From: Mesorhizobium sp. NFR06
GTDB taxonomy: Bacteria > Pseudomonadota > Alphaproteobacteria > Rhizobiales > Rhizobiaceae
Length of the DNA stretch: 64,000 nt
Direction of reading: 5' to 3'
NCBI RefSeq assembly: GCF_900115245.1
Contig: NZ_FOVT01000020.1
Coordinates: forward strand, 39,784-103,783
A model generated the notes under the pieces. That model was not told where the DNA came from and ran no database searches. It saw nothing but the letters and a program-made list of their open reading frames with translations. This document shows, in pieces, positions 31,378-40,208 of the stretch (within the stretch, counting starts at the first letter, position 1; each line of letters begins with the position of its first letter). The translations under genes and the position numbers were made by a program.

Positions 31378-32232
31378 ATGGAAGCGCTCGATCCCGATCT
31401 CCTGAAAACCTTCCTCGCCTTCGTCGACGCGGGCTCGCTCGCGAAGGCCGCATCCGCAGTCGGCCGCACACCGTCGGCGGTGACCGCGCAGATGCAGCGG
31501 CTGGAAGAGATCGTCGGCGAGCCGTTGTTGGTTCCACAGGGCAGGGGTCGCGGGCTGACGCCGGCGGGCGAGGATCTTGTCGGCCATGCGCGGCGCATCC
31601 TTGCCGTCCACACCGAGGCCTGGCTGGCGCTGAAAGGCGCGCGCGCCGGCGGCCGCATCGCCATCGGCACGACGCAGGATTTTGCCGATCAGGGCCTGCC
31701 GGACCTGCTCAGGGCCTTCGCCGCCAGCCACCCGCGCGTCAGGATCGAGCTGCGCGTCGGCCGCTCCCTGGAGCTTGGGTCGGCCTTGCAGGCAGGCCAG
31801 TTGGACCTTGCGATCACCATGCGCCATGCCCCATCGCCGGATGAAACGGCCCTCATCAGCGAGCCGATGCTGTGGCTCTGCTCGGAAAAAGGATTGGCAA
31901 CGCGGCAGGAAGCGGTGCCGCTGGCGCTGCTCGACCCCTATTGCGGCTTCCGGGAGGCCGCGCTCAATGCGCTCGACGCCGCCGGCCGCCGCTATCGCAT
32001 CGCCGCCGGCAGCGCCAGCCTTGCCGGGCTGCGGACCGCGGTCAACGCCGGCATCGCGCTGACGCCGCGCACCCGGCGTTTCGCCCATTCCGGCATCGTG
32101 GAGGCGTCTGCCGATCTCGACCTCCCGTCATTGCCGGTGACCGACTTTGCCATCCGGCTCGGCCGCGAGGCCAGCCGTCCGGCGCGGGATCTGGCGGAGC
32201 TTCTTGGCGGCGGCCTGGCCTTGCCGTCCTGA
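31378..32232 (+). CDS. LysR family transcriptional regulator
   Basis: A 284-residue regulator. The helix-turn-helix is MEALDPDLLKTFLAFVDAGS, then LAKAASAVGRTPSAVTAQMQ. The effector domain follows (GRIAIGTTQDFADQGLPDLL near 85). I chose the ATG at 31378, seven codons inside the longest frame, because it gives the family's usual N-terminus. Divergent from the tautomerase gene, which it probably controls; operator-like half-sites lie between them. Confidence 0.9.
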   Translation: MEALDPDLLKTFLAFVDAGSLAKAASAVGRTPSAVTAQMQRLEEIVGEPLLVPQGRGRGLTPAGEDLVGHARRILAVHTEAWLALKGARAGGRIAIGTTQDFADQGLPDLLRAFAASHPRVRIELRVGRSLELGSALQAGQLDLAITMRHAPSPDETALISEPMLWLCSEKGLATRQEAVPLALLDPYCGFREAALNALDAAGRRYRIAAGSASLAGLRTAVNAGIALTPRTRRFAHSGIVEASADLDLPSLPVTDFAIRLGREASRPARDLAELLGGGLALPS

Positions 32233-32270
32233 ACGCAAACTGCAGCACGTCAGCCCAGCAATCGCCCAAA

Positions 32271-32300
32271 GAAAAAGCCGACCTTTTTGCGGGTCGGCTT
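32271..32300 (-). terminator. Intrinsic terminator of the EamA gene
   Basis: AAGCCGACC (32275-32283) and GGTCGGCTT (32292-32300) make a 9-bp stem. Read on the minus strand it is followed by TTTTTC, a good U-run, so it ends the minus-strand transporter transcript. It may also stop the convergent LysR transcript. Confidence 0.65.
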
Positions 32301-32308
32301 CTAGTCGG

Positions 32309-32348
32309 ACGGGTCGAGGGGTTTGGGGGGACTTGGGGGGTGACCCGT
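32309..32348 (+). other. G-rich hairpin loop with quadruplex potential
   Basis: Four G-runs (GGG, GGGG, GGGGGG, GGGGGG) with loops of 3-4 bases satisfy the simple G-quadruplex rule on the plus strand. They are enclosed by a 7-bp inverted repeat, ACGGGTC (32309-32315) and GACCCGT (32342-32348). The stretch lies between convergent genes. Confidence 0.45.
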
Positions 32349-32400
32349 CGATGCGATAATGCCTCACGCCAATGATGGTTCCGTGACTTGCAAAATAATT

Positions 32401-33318
32401 TTACGAACGCGCCGATTTCGCTCTCAGCCAATCGCGTCCGGCATGGGCGAATACCGCGCAAAGCACGATGGCGCCACCGAGAACGCTGGCCATCGGCGGA
32501 ACTTCGCCGAGGAACAGCATGGCAAACAGGATGGCGAACGGCACCTCGGCCGAGCCGAGCAGGCCGGCTTCGGCGGACGGTATCAGCCGCGAACCCTCCG
32601 TCCACAGGATCGAGGCAAGCGCGAAGGAGCAGCCGAAGGCGGCAAGCAGCAGCACGTCGCGGGTTGAGACGGCCAGCGGATCGGTGACGAACCAGCCGAG
32701 CACGAAAAGCAGGAAGGCAGAGACGGCGCCGGCCCAGACGACGGGTGAATCGCGAAAGGCGCGCACCATGATCATGTAGAGCGCGCTGCCGGCCGTCATC
32801 AAAAGCGCCAGTCCGTCGCCGAACAGATGCCCGCTGCCGAGACCGGCGCCCACCATGATGGCGACGCCGCAGAGCGACACCGCGGCGGCAACCATCGTCT
32901 GCAGCCGGATTTTCTCCCGCACCAAAAGGAAGGCGAGCAGTGCCGCGATGAAGGGCGAGGTCGCGTAGATGACCGCGACGTTGGCGACATAGGTGAATTT
33001 GAAGGCCGAGATGAAGGCGATGCTGGCGGCGGCGCCCTCGACCGCCAGCAGCCAGCCGCGCCAGCCGAGCCGCAGGCTCTCGCGCCCGCCCGAGCGGCGC
33101 CGGCGCCACAGCACGTAGAGCGTGATCAGGATCGAGCCGAAGAAACCGCGCCAGCAGGTGATGGTCAGCGGATCGGCATGGATCGACTTGGTCAGCACGC
33201 CGGTGAGCGCGAAAGCGACAGCCGAAGCCGAGACCAGCACGATGCCGAGCGTGCGTTCGGCGGCTATGCTGGCCGCGCCATGCATAAATGTGTCGGGCTT
33301 GTCGAGAGAGTCCGTCAT
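32401..33318 (-). CDS. EamA/DMT family transporter
   Basis: A 305-residue inner-membrane protein with ten hydrophobic segments and two EamA repeats. Seen: VSASAVAFALTGVLTKSIHAD and ITCWRGFFGSILITLYVLWR in repeat one, and LLGSAEVPFAILFAMLFLGEVP in repeat two. Likely exports a small metabolite; substrate unknown. The ATG at 33318 gives a short polar N-terminus; a later ATG (MHGAAS) is possible. A clear terminator follows on the minus strand at 32271-32300. Confidence 0.88.
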   Translation of the reverse strand: MTDSLDKPDTFMHGAASIAAERTLGIVLVSASAVAFALTGVLTKSIHADPLTITCWRGFFGSILITLYVLWRRRRSGGRESLRLGWRGWLLAVEGAAASIAFISAFKFTYVANVAVIYATSPFIAALLAFLLVREKIRLQTMVAAAVSLCGVAIMVGAGLGSGHLFGDGLALLMTAGSALYMIMVRAFRDSPVVWAGAVSAFLLFVLGWFVTDPLAVSTRDVLLLAAFGCSFALASILWTEGSRLIPSAEAGLLGSAEVPFAILFAMLFLGEVPPMASVLGGAIVLCAVFAHAGRDWLRAKSARS

Positions 33319-33631
33319 TGTCGCCAGACTACGCTTTCTGTCCTGACACCCTTCTGTCAGCAGGGGATCATCATCCCACGGCCAACCGGCATGCCGCTGC
33401 GCCAGCTTCGGCCTTGCGTTGGGGCAGGGGCCGGCGAGCCTACTTTCGCCTGATGCTTACGCTTGCACGAACAAAGCCACTTGGCAGTGGTCGCTGAGGA
33501 GGCGGCCGCGCATGTGCGGCGCCTTGCAATGCTGGACGGTCACAGCCCAATCAGGTAGTTTTGAGGCTTGATCGGCGCGGACCACGGAGAGGGCGCGCTA
33601 GTGCGTGCGCTGCATAAGTCCCGGAGTTTCG
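33319..33631. other. Intergenic region, 313 bp
   Basis: Divergent promoter region between the transporter and the SnoaL-like gene. The only structure noted is CTGACA-CCCTTC-TGTCAG at 33343-33360, 25 bases upstream of the transporter start, a possible operator. No coding signal is supported. Confidence 0.5.
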
Positions 33632-34063
33632 ATGACTGAGGTGATCGATCGACTGGTGACGGCGATGAATGCGCATCATCTCGACGCCGTCACCGCTCTC
33701 ATCCACGAGAACTATCGAAGCGTACAGCCGGCGCACCCAGGCAGAGCCTTCGTCGGCCGCGACCGGATGCGCGCCAACTGGGAGGCCATGTTCACCGGAA
33801 TACCTGACTTCCACGCGGCGGTCACGCGCTCGGTCCAAGACGGTGACACGACCTGGATCGAATGGCATTGGTCAGGTACTCGCTCCGACGGGCAACCCTT
33901 CGAGGTGCGTGGGGTCACGCTGTTCGAGATCATTGACGGTCAGATTGTGGCCGGGCGACTGTATCTGGAGGACGTCGAGCGGCAGATTGTCGGCATCGAA
34001 GACGCGGTTGAAACCCTTTCCGGGCGCCGTCCCTCAACGGCCGGCAGTGGAACCGGTTCGTGA
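33632..34063 (+). CDS. SnoaL-like/NTF2-fold protein
   Basis: A 143-residue protein of the SnoaL polyketide-cyclase-like family. Seen: VIDRLVTAMNAHHLDAVTAL at the N-terminus, HPGRAFVGRDRMRANWEAMF near 38-57, FHAAVTRSVQDGDTTWIEWHWSG near 63-85, and FEVRGVTLFEIIDGQIVAGRLY near 92. The fold is typical of small hydrolases, isomerases and binding proteins; no function can be assigned. Start at 33632 with GGAG upstream. It stands alone, with no operon partner. Confidence 0.8.
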   Translation: MTEVIDRLVTAMNAHHLDAVTALIHENYRSVQPAHPGRAFVGRDRMRANWEAMFTGIPDFHAAVTRSVQDGDTTWIEWHWSGTRSDGQPFEVRGVTLFEIIDGQIVAGRLYLEDVERQIVGIEDAVETLSGRRPSTAGSGTGS

Positions 34064-34218
34064 CCTCACCACCGCATCGCGGCGGAGATCGCCAGTGGCT
34101 TGGCCTGGGCTATGCGCTCAAAGCTCGCGAAATCTGGCACAGAGTCGTTTCCGAATGCCGCCATTGGTCTATCGCGATGATGACTCGCGCGCTCCTCCGA
34201 TAGGGGAACGCCGCGATC

Positions 34219-35721
34219 TCACTGCGTCGCCTGATAGAGCTCCGATGCGGCCTCCTTCAGCGCGCGCCGCCCGTCCGGCCTCAGATACATCATGTGGCCG
34301 CCATCGACGACGTCGAGGCGGATCGGCTTGGCGTCGGACAGCGAAGGAAGCTGGTTCACCAGGTAGCGCGAGGCGAGATAGGGCGTGACGAGGTCGGTAT
34401 AGCCGTTGACGATGACGACACCAAGGGCAGGGTTGAGCGAGCGCGCCCGCTGCAGGTCGTCCATGACGCCGGCATAGCCTTGCCCCGAACCGCCGTAGTC
34501 CCAGTTGCGGCTGATCTCGCCATTGAGCAGCCGGTAGCTGACGTCGGTGCGGTAGTTCAATTCATCGCGAGCATAGGCGACGAAGGCCGAGGTGAGCGCC
34601 GGAACGCTGCGGTCAAGCACCGGATCGGGGCCGGCGTCACGCGCGCTTTGCGGCGCGATGTCGGCGGTGCCGATGGTGGCGTCATAGGGGCTGAGCACCT
34701 TGCCCGTGGCGCGCTGGAATTCCTTGACGAAAAGGCCGGTGGGGATGCGGGCGAAATTGCGCTCGACAAGGTCGAGCGGCAGGCCTGTGATCTCCGAAAC
34801 GCGCCCGCTGGCCAGCTTGCCGCCTTGCTCCAGCCCACTGTTCAGCGCCGTCAGGTAATCGCCGAGCGCGTAGTGCTCGACCTCGGCCAGCCGGTCGCGC
34901 AGCGCGTCGCCGGTCAGGCCATCGCCCTTCAGGCGGGTCGCCGCCAGCGAGGGAAGCTCCAGCGCCCAGTGCAACTGGTCGAACTGATCGGGGCGCACCA
35001 GCATGAACTCCAACGCCGGCGAGATCAGAACGATGCCGCTGGGGCTCAAGCCCACATCCTCCTGCAGCGTGCGGGCAAGCAGCGCCGCGCGAAACCCGCC
35101 ATAGCTCTCGCCGGCGAGGAACAGCGGCGATCCCGTGCGGCCGTTCTGCGCCAGATAGAGCCGGATGAAGGCGCCGAGCGAACTGGCGTCCGAGTCCACG
35201 CTCCAGAATTCCTTCGGCTCATGTCCCGGCGCCTCGCGACTGTAGCCCGTGCCGACCGGATCGACGAAGACGAGGTCGCTCATGTCGAGCCAGCTGTCGG
35301 GATTGTCGATGAGCTTTTGCGGCGGCCGCAGGAACTCGCCGTCGGCGGCCGTCTCGACGATGCGCGGCCCGATCGCGCCGAGATGCAAGTAAGCCGACGC
35401 CGCGCCCGGTCCGCCGTTGAAGACGAAGGTGATCGGCCGATCCTTCGCCGGGGTGGGCGACTGCTGCGTGTAGGCGACGTAGAAGATCTCGGCCGTGACC
35501 TCGCCCTTGCCGGATAAGAGCGACAGCGTGCCGGCCTTGGCCTGGTAATCGAGCTTCCGGCCGGCGAGGGTGAGCGAATGCTCGGTCACCTGCGGCGGTG
35601 GCAACAGCGACAGCACGCCGCCGGTCGGCGCCGGCCGTTCCGCGGTTTCAGCCAGGGCCGGCGGCGCGAAGGCGGCGAGCATCAGTAGAACGAGGGGGAC
35701 AAGTTTTAGAGTAAGCCGCAT
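34219..35721 (-). CDS. S10 serine carboxypeptidase-like, secreted
   Basis: A 500-residue exported peptidase: signal peptide MRLTLKLVPLVLLMLAAFAPPALA, then the S10 fold. Seen: FVFNGGPGAASAYLHLG oxyanion region near 96, FVDPVGTGYS near 147, nucleophile in LFLAGESYGGFRAALLA near 196, Asp in VIVNGYTDLVTPYL near 440 and His in VDGGHMMYLRPDG near 477. Likely periplasmic. GGAGG lies 4 bases before the ATG at 35721, deciding this start against a longer frame. Substrate peptides unknown. Confidence 0.92.
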   Translation of the reverse strand: MRLTLKLVPLVLLMLAAFAPPALAETAERPAPTGGVLSLLPPPQVTEHSLTLAGRKLDYQAKAGTLSLLSGKGEVTAEIFYVAYTQQSPTPAKDRPITFVFNGGPGAASAYLHLGAIGPRIVETAADGEFLRPPQKLIDNPDSWLDMSDLVFVDPVGTGYSREAPGHEPKEFWSVDSDASSLGAFIRLYLAQNGRTGSPLFLAGESYGGFRAALLARTLQEDVGLSPSGIVLISPALEFMLVRPDQFDQLHWALELPSLAATRLKGDGLTGDALRDRLAEVEHYALGDYLTALNSGLEQGGKLASGRVSEITGLPLDLVERNFARIPTGLFVKEFQRATGKVLSPYDATIGTADIAPQSARDAGPDPVLDRSVPALTSAFVAYARDELNYRTDVSYRLLNGEISRNWDYGGSGQGYAGVMDDLQRARSLNPALGVVIVNGYTDLVTPYLASRYLVNQLPSLSDAKPIRLDVVDGGHMMYLRPDGRRALKEAASELYQATQ

Positions 35722-35912
35722 GACGCCTCCGCAGGAACGACTCCTGCAAAGTATGGTCAGGGCGATCGAAGTCAAAGGCAATGACGGATGGTCGGCGGTT
35801 CGGCGTCGCCAAGTCGAGTTCCGCGCAGCAACTCTACCGCCACCGCACCGCTTGGCCTTGCTGGCATTCGGCCAGGTTGAACTTGCGGCGGCACGCGCTA
35901 CGCTAGGTGTGA

Positions 35913-36668
35913 ATGCTCTCGAATTTCTCTCTCGACCAGTTTGGGCGCTGGAGCGGTGGTGTCGCTGCCGCGGCTGGCGCCGCGACGCCCGAAGAACTGT
36001 CGGCCCGCTTCACCGCGGCGGCCGGCGTGCTGTTCGATTCCGATCGCGTCTATGTCGGCTTCTATCGCCGCGACATCACGTCCCTGACAATCGACGACGC
36101 CGGCCCCGATCGCTGGAACCGCGACTATGATGCCCGCGTCTATCGACTGGATCCCTTCTTCCAGCGCTTCGCCAGCACCCGTCAGGATTTCCTGTTGCCG
36201 CTATCGGCTCTCCGCAAGGGCGATTTCCAGCTCACGCCTTACTATCGCGAATTCTACGGCCCTTCCGACAGCTTCGACGAGATAACCGGCGTGTTCAATC
36301 TCGACAGGCTGACAGCTGGCTATGTCACCTTTCTGCGCCGCAACGGGGCGCCGCCCTTCGGCGAGCGGGATCTGGCGCTCGCCTGCGCCGCGAGCAGTGC
36401 GACCAAGCTCATCCTGGAAAAGTTGTTTTACTTGTGCCGCCTCCGGGACAAGGGCGCGGCAATCGAGGTCGCGCGATCGCGGCTGAGCCCGCGCGAGAGC
36501 GAGATCGCGCGGCACCTGATCGACGGCGGCAACGCCAAGACCATTGCGCGAAGCCTCTCCATTTCATCGGGCACGGCCCGCAACCACATCAAACAGGTCT
36601 ACCGCAAGCTCGGCGTGCACTCCCAGGTGGAGTTGCTGGCGGCCGTTCGTGACGCCGCGCGAGACTGA
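35913..36668 (+). CDS. LuxR family transcriptional regulator
   Basis: A 251-residue protein. The C-terminal LuxR helix-turn-helix is clear: RLSPRESEIARHLIDGGNAK, then TIARSLSISSGTARNHIKQVYRKLGVHSQ (about 185-240). The N-terminal part does not show the conserved acyl-homoserine-lactone-binding residues (WxxxYxxxxxxxxDP-type pattern), so the signal is unknown. No luxI gene is nearby, making it an orphan. Divergent from the S10 peptidase and convergent with the polyamine-binding gene. Confidence 0.88.
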   Translation: MLSNFSLDQFGRWSGGVAAAAGAATPEELSARFTAAAGVLFDSDRVYVGFYRRDITSLTIDDAGPDRWNRDYDARVYRLDPFFQRFASTRQDFLLPLSALRKGDFQLTPYYREFYGPSDSFDEITGVFNLDRLTAGYVTFLRRNGAPPFGERDLALACAASSATKLILEKLFYLCRLRDKGAAIEVARSRLSPRESEIARHLIDGGNAKTIARSLSISSGTARNHIKQVYRKLGVHSQVELLAAVRDAARD

Positions 36669-36681
36669 CGTCCGTACGGGC

Positions 36682-37782
36682 CTACTGACCCGTCACGACG
36701 CGCGTCCACATGCGGTTTTGCGACCGCAGCAGCTTTGCGTCGCTGATGGTGACCACGAACAGCTTGGCCTTCACGTCATCGGGAGGAAAGACGCCCGGAT
36801 CACTGGCGATCGCCTTGTCCATCAACGGCAGGGAGTCAGGGATCGCGTTGGCGTAGGAGACATAGCTGGAGTTGGCCGCGGCGATATCGGGCCGCAGGTT
36901 GAAGTTGATCCAGGCCATGGCGTTGTCGGGATGCGGCGCATCCTTCGGCACTGCCATCGTATCGTAGTTGATGAGCGTGCCTTCTTTCGGAATGGAATAG
37001 GCGATCTCCAGCTTCTTGGCGGATTCGGCGGCACGGGTTCTTGCCTGAAGGATGTCGCCTGACCAGCCCAGCACGACGCAGATGTCGCCGTTCGCCAGGT
37101 CGTTGATGTATTTCGACGAATGGAAATAGCGGATGTAAGGCCGCACCTTGCCCATCAATTCCTCGACCTTGGCGAGGTCGTCGGGATTGGTCGATCTTGG
37201 GTCGATATGCAGATAGTTGAGCGCCATGGGGATGACTTCGGCCGGCGCATCGATCATCGCCACCCCGCAATCGGAGAGCTTCTTGACGACGTCGACGTCG
37301 AAGACCATGGCGAAGGAATTCGTCGGCGCGTCGGGCAGCCGTTGCTTGACTGCGGTGACGTTGTAACCGATGCCGTCGGTGACGGCCATGTATGGCACGG
37401 CATGCTTGTTTTGCGGGTCGGCGCCCCCGATCAGCGAAAGCGCTTGCGGATCGATCTTCGCGTGATTTGCGAGCTTCGATTTGTCGAGTTCGAGAAAAGC
37501 GCCCGCCTTCACCTGGTTCTTCAGGAACGGATAGGCCGAAGGATAGACCACGTCATATCCGGAGCCGCCGGTGAGCAGCTTTGTCTCGAGGACCTCGTTG
37601 CCGTCATAGACATCGTAGCGGACCTTGATGCCCGTCTCCTTCTCGAACTTTTCGGCTGTGTCCGGCGCGATATAATCCGACCAGTTGTAGACATTGACGA
37701 CTTTTTCCTCGTCCGCCGAGGCCGTGCTGGCGATGCCGCAGGCAAGCCCGGCGAGCAGCGTTGACAGGATTAGGGCGCGCAT
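36682..37782 (-). CDS. Polyamine ABC transporter substrate-binding protein (PotF-like)
   Basis: A 366-residue periplasmic binding protein. Signal peptide MRALILSTLLAGLACGIASTASAD; mature start EEKVVNVYNWSDYIAPDTAE is diagnostic for PotD/PotF, as is FEKETGIKVRYDVYDGNEVLE. Conserved ligand-region residues include YPSAYPFLKNQV and VLGWSGDILQA. Probably binds putrescine or a related amine. No permease or ATPase genes are adjacent. It stands 92 bases downstream of agmatine deiminase on the same strand, linking uptake and agmatine-to-putrescine metabolism. Confidence 0.9.
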   Translation of the reverse strand: MRALILSTLLAGLACGIASTASADEEKVVNVYNWSDYIAPDTAEKFEKETGIKVRYDVYDGNEVLETKLLTGGSGYDVVYPSAYPFLKNQVKAGAFLELDKSKLANHAKIDPQALSLIGGADPQNKHAVPYMAVTDGIGYNVTAVKQRLPDAPTNSFAMVFDVDVVKKLSDCGVAMIDAPAEVIPMALNYLHIDPRSTNPDDLAKVEELMGKVRPYIRYFHSSKYINDLANGDICVVLGWSGDILQARTRAAESAKKLEIAYSIPKEGTLINYDTMAVPKDAPHPDNAMAWINFNLRPDIAAANSSYVSYANAIPDSLPLMDKAIASDPGVFPPDDVKAKLFVVTISDAKLLRSQNRMWTRVVTGQ

Positions 37783-37874
37783 GAGTGTCCTCCTTCTCGC
37801 TTCAGGCTGGCATGGGTTGATTGCGCAGCCTCCATTCCGCTTTTCGCTGCCGGTCTGGCCGGCGGCTTCCTCTC

Positions 37875-38981
37875 TCACCGCCGTTGCGGCGCATAGACCG
37901 GCAGGGTGATGCAGGCGACATTGCCGCCGCCAAGCAGGATCTCGCGCGAGTTCTCGATGCCGACTATTTTGTGGTCGGGGAACAGTTCGGCCAGCTTTGC
38001 CTTCGCCTTAAGGTCGAGATCGGAACCGAACTCCGGCACGACCACGACGCTGTTGCCCGGATAGTAGTTGATGTAGCTCGCCGCGATCCGGTTGCCGGCC
38101 GGCCGCGCCCAGGTCGAATCGAGCTGATCGACGCTTTCGCTTTCTTCCGGCGTCATCTCGATCGGCAAGGGATGCGGCAGGCGATGCACCTCGAGGGCGC
38201 GGCCACGCGCGTCACGGGCTGAGCGCAATGTCTCCTCGGCCTCGCGCACGATTTCATATTGTGGGTCTTCCCGGTAGTCGGTCCAGCTCAACGCGACCAC
38301 ACCCGGCCGCACGAAGCAGCAGACATCGTCGATATGGCCGTCCGTCTCGTCGAAGGCGAAGCCGCGCGGCAGCCAGATGATGGCGTCGACGCCGAGATAG
38401 TCGCCCAGTTGCCGTTCCACTTCGGCCTTGCCGAGATGGGCGTTGCGATTTCGATTGAGAAGGCATTGCTCCGTCGTGATGAGCGTGCCTTGGCCGTCGC
38501 ACTGCAGCCCCCCGCCTTCGGCAATCAGCGGCGCGCGATAGCGATCCATCCGCTCGATTTCGAGCACTTTTCGCGCCGCCAGGTCGTCCAGGTCCCATGG
38601 CGAGTAGAGCCCGCCGTCGAAACCGCCATAGGCGTTGAAGGTCCAATCGACGCCGCGCACGGCGCCTTGATCGTTGATGACGAAATTCGGACCGCTGTCA
38701 CGCAGCCAGGAATCGTTGGTGGACATCTCGATCACGCGCACGTGGTCGGGCAACCGGGCCCTGGCGTTCTGCCACTGCCGGCTGGAAGCCGCCACCGTCA
38801 CCGGCTCGCTTTGTGCGATCGCCGCGGCGACGTTGGCGAACAGCTTCTGCGCCGGTTTGGCGCCGAGACGCCAGGTGTCGGGCCGCTCCGGCCAGATCAG
38901 CCAGCAGCCCGATTTGGGTTCGAACTCGCCGGGCGCGCGAAACCCATCCTGTTTCGGCTTCGTCGAAAGGGTACGTGGCAT
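37875..38981 (-). CDS. aguA: Agmatine deiminase
   Basis: A 368-residue guanidino-group-modifying enzyme converting agmatine to N-carbamoylputrescine. Seen: MSTNDSWLRDSGPNFVIND near 85, IAEGGGLQCDGQGTLITTEQ near 152, ETDGHIDDVC near 212 (catalytic His/Asp), and LGGGNVACITLP near 350 with the catalytic Cys. In typical enzymes the last motif reads GGGNIHCITQQ; here the residue before Cys is Ala, not His. The ATG at 38981 (MPRTLSTKPK) is chosen over an upstream start. Likely co-transcribed with the PotF-like gene. Confidence 0.9.
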   Translation of the reverse strand: MPRTLSTKPKQDGFRAPGEFEPKSGCWLIWPERPDTWRLGAKPAQKLFANVAAAIAQSEPVTVAASSRQWQNARARLPDHVRVIEMSTNDSWLRDSGPNFVINDQGAVRGVDWTFNAYGGFDGGLYSPWDLDDLAARKVLEIERMDRYRAPLIAEGGGLQCDGQGTLITTEQCLLNRNRNAHLGKAEVERQLGDYLGVDAIIWLPRGFAFDETDGHIDDVCCFVRPGVVALSWTDYREDPQYEIVREAEETLRSARDARGRALEVHRLPHPLPIEMTPEESESVDQLDSTWARPAGNRIAASYINYYPGNSVVVVPEFGSDLDLKAKAKLAELFPDHKIVGIENSREILLGGGNVACITLPVYAPQRR

Positions 38982-39294
38982 TGCGGGATCACCGGAAATG
39001 GAAGACGACATTCGCCTGGATGAGACGTTTTCGGGGCATCGTCCGTCAATGTCCCATTTGGGATATGGGCGCGCCGCCGGGAAAAGCAGTTCATGGAGAA
39101 TCTGGAACGTTCACGGCCCGGAAAATCGCGCCGAAACAAAGAGATGCAGCGCTTGACCGTCTTCTTGAAAAGATCAAGCGCAACAGGTCTGAACAGCAAC
39201 GGGATAAATGCGATTGCCTTCCAGGCCGATCGAGGCAAATCTCGGCCGGACGGTGGATGCCGATACAGGAAGCAGTCGACGAAAAGGACAGGCA
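38982..39294. other. Intergenic region, 313 bp
   Basis: Divergent region between aguA and the OsmC gene. Only a small inverted repeat, TCCCA-TT-TGGGA at 39052-39063, was noticed. No reading frame with a convincing ribosome site is seen. Confidence 0.5.
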
Positions 39295-39801
39295 ATGGAC
39301 GCGACCGCACTCAAGGCCATGCAGGCGCCGCTGAAGGATGCCTATCGCGAGGACGCCGCAAGGGCGCTGATCACGTTGAGAGCTCGCGGCACGCTCGATG
39401 ATCAGTCGATCGCCTGCAAGGTGGAGACGGGCAGGGCACTGGCCATTGCGGGGCTGCATCCGGCCACCGGCGGTTCGGGCCTCGAGCTGTGCTCGGGCGA
39501 CATGTTGCTCGAAGCGCTGGTCGCCTGCGCCGGCGTGACGCTGAAAGCGGTGGCGACGGCGCTGGAATTCAAGCTCGGCAACGCCACCGTCGAGGCCGAG
39601 GGCGACCTCGATTTTCGCGGCACGCTCGGCGTCGCCAGGGACGCGCCGGTCGGCTTCCGCGAAATAAGGCTGAAATTCGGTCTCGACACCGACGAGCCAC
39701 AGGAGCGCATCGATTCGCTCATAAAGCTCACCGAGCGCTACTGCGTGGTGCTCCAGACGATCAACAGCAAGCCGGCATTGAAAGTGAGTGCTGAACGCTA
39801 A
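39295..39801 (+). CDS. OsmC family protein
   Basis: A 168-residue OsmC/Ohr-type thiol peroxidase-like protein. The two redox cysteines are seen in EALVACAGVTLKAVATAL (near 81) and TERYCVVLQTI (near 146), the latter matching the HxxC/YC motif of the family. The core GLHPATGGSGLELCSGDMLLE is also typical. Reduces organic or fatty-acid hydroperoxides in related proteins. The ATG at 39295 has AAAAGGA upstream; a longer frame back to 39208 looks non-coding. Confidence 0.87.
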   Translation: MDATALKAMQAPLKDAYREDAARALITLRARGTLDDQSIACKVETGRALAIAGLHPATGGSGLELCSGDMLLEALVACAGVTLKAVATALEFKLGNATVEAEGDLDFRGTLGVARDAPVGFREIRLKFGLDTDEPQERIDSLIKLTERYCVVLQTINSKPALKVSAER

Positions 39802-39810
39802 AGCCCGACG

Positions 39811-39941
39811 CCCCCTCATCCGGCCGCCACGCGGCCACCTTCTCCCCGGTGGGGAGAAGAGGTTGGCGCCAGCGTTGGCAAACTCCTCTCCCCGCCGGGG
39901 AGAGGTCTGCCGAGCGAGGCGGAGGTCGGGTTAGGGCAGCC
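39811..39941. repeat. Palindromic intergenic element(s)
   Basis: A CCCCTCATCCGGCC...CCACCTTCTCCCCGGTGGGGAGAAGAGG unit (39811-39862) is followed by a second hairpin, CTCTCCCC-GCC-GGGGAGAG, near 39892-39905. The style matches the repeats at 30658-30848. It fills the space between OsmC and the convergent small gene and likely ends both transcripts. Confidence 0.55.
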
Positions 39942-40166
39942 CTACTGCGCCGAGGGCTCTTCGGCATCCCCTTCATCGGTAAACGGCGAGGCGCTCGGCA
40001 CGCATTGCACTGCCCAGCCCTGCGGCGTCGGCTGCTTCTGATATTCGGCGACGGCGTTGGTGCACTGTTCGCGGGTGTCGAAGGTGCTGGGCAGCACCAC
40101 CATGCCGCCTTGCGGGCCGGCGATCACCAGATACCAGACCAACGCTACGCTGGGGGTGGCAGCCAT
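39942..40166 (-). CDS. Small hypothetical protein with hydrophobic N-terminus
   Basis: A 74-residue protein, MAATPSVALVWYLVIAGPQG..., with one hydrophobic segment, two cysteines (REQCTNAV, AVQCVP) and an acidic tail ending EGDAEEPSAQ. GAGGAATTTCC before the ATG is a good ribosome site. The Cys pair and a FDTREQCTNAVAEYQK segment resemble short exported proteins seen in rhizobia. Function unknown. Confidence 0.6.
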   Translation of the reverse strand: MAATPSVALVWYLVIAGPQGGMVVLPSTFDTREQCTNAVAEYQKQPTPQGWAVQCVPSASPFTDEGDAEEPSAQ

Positions 40167-40208
40167 GGAAATTCCTCGCTTTGCTCGAATGTCGGAGTCG
40201 GACCGATC

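Noticed and set aside
36682..37878. Possible antisense or overlapping gene within the polyamine-binding gene region
   Set aside because: The plus-strand frame at 37120-37764 is a shadow; the minus-strand protein has a clear signal peptide and family motifs.
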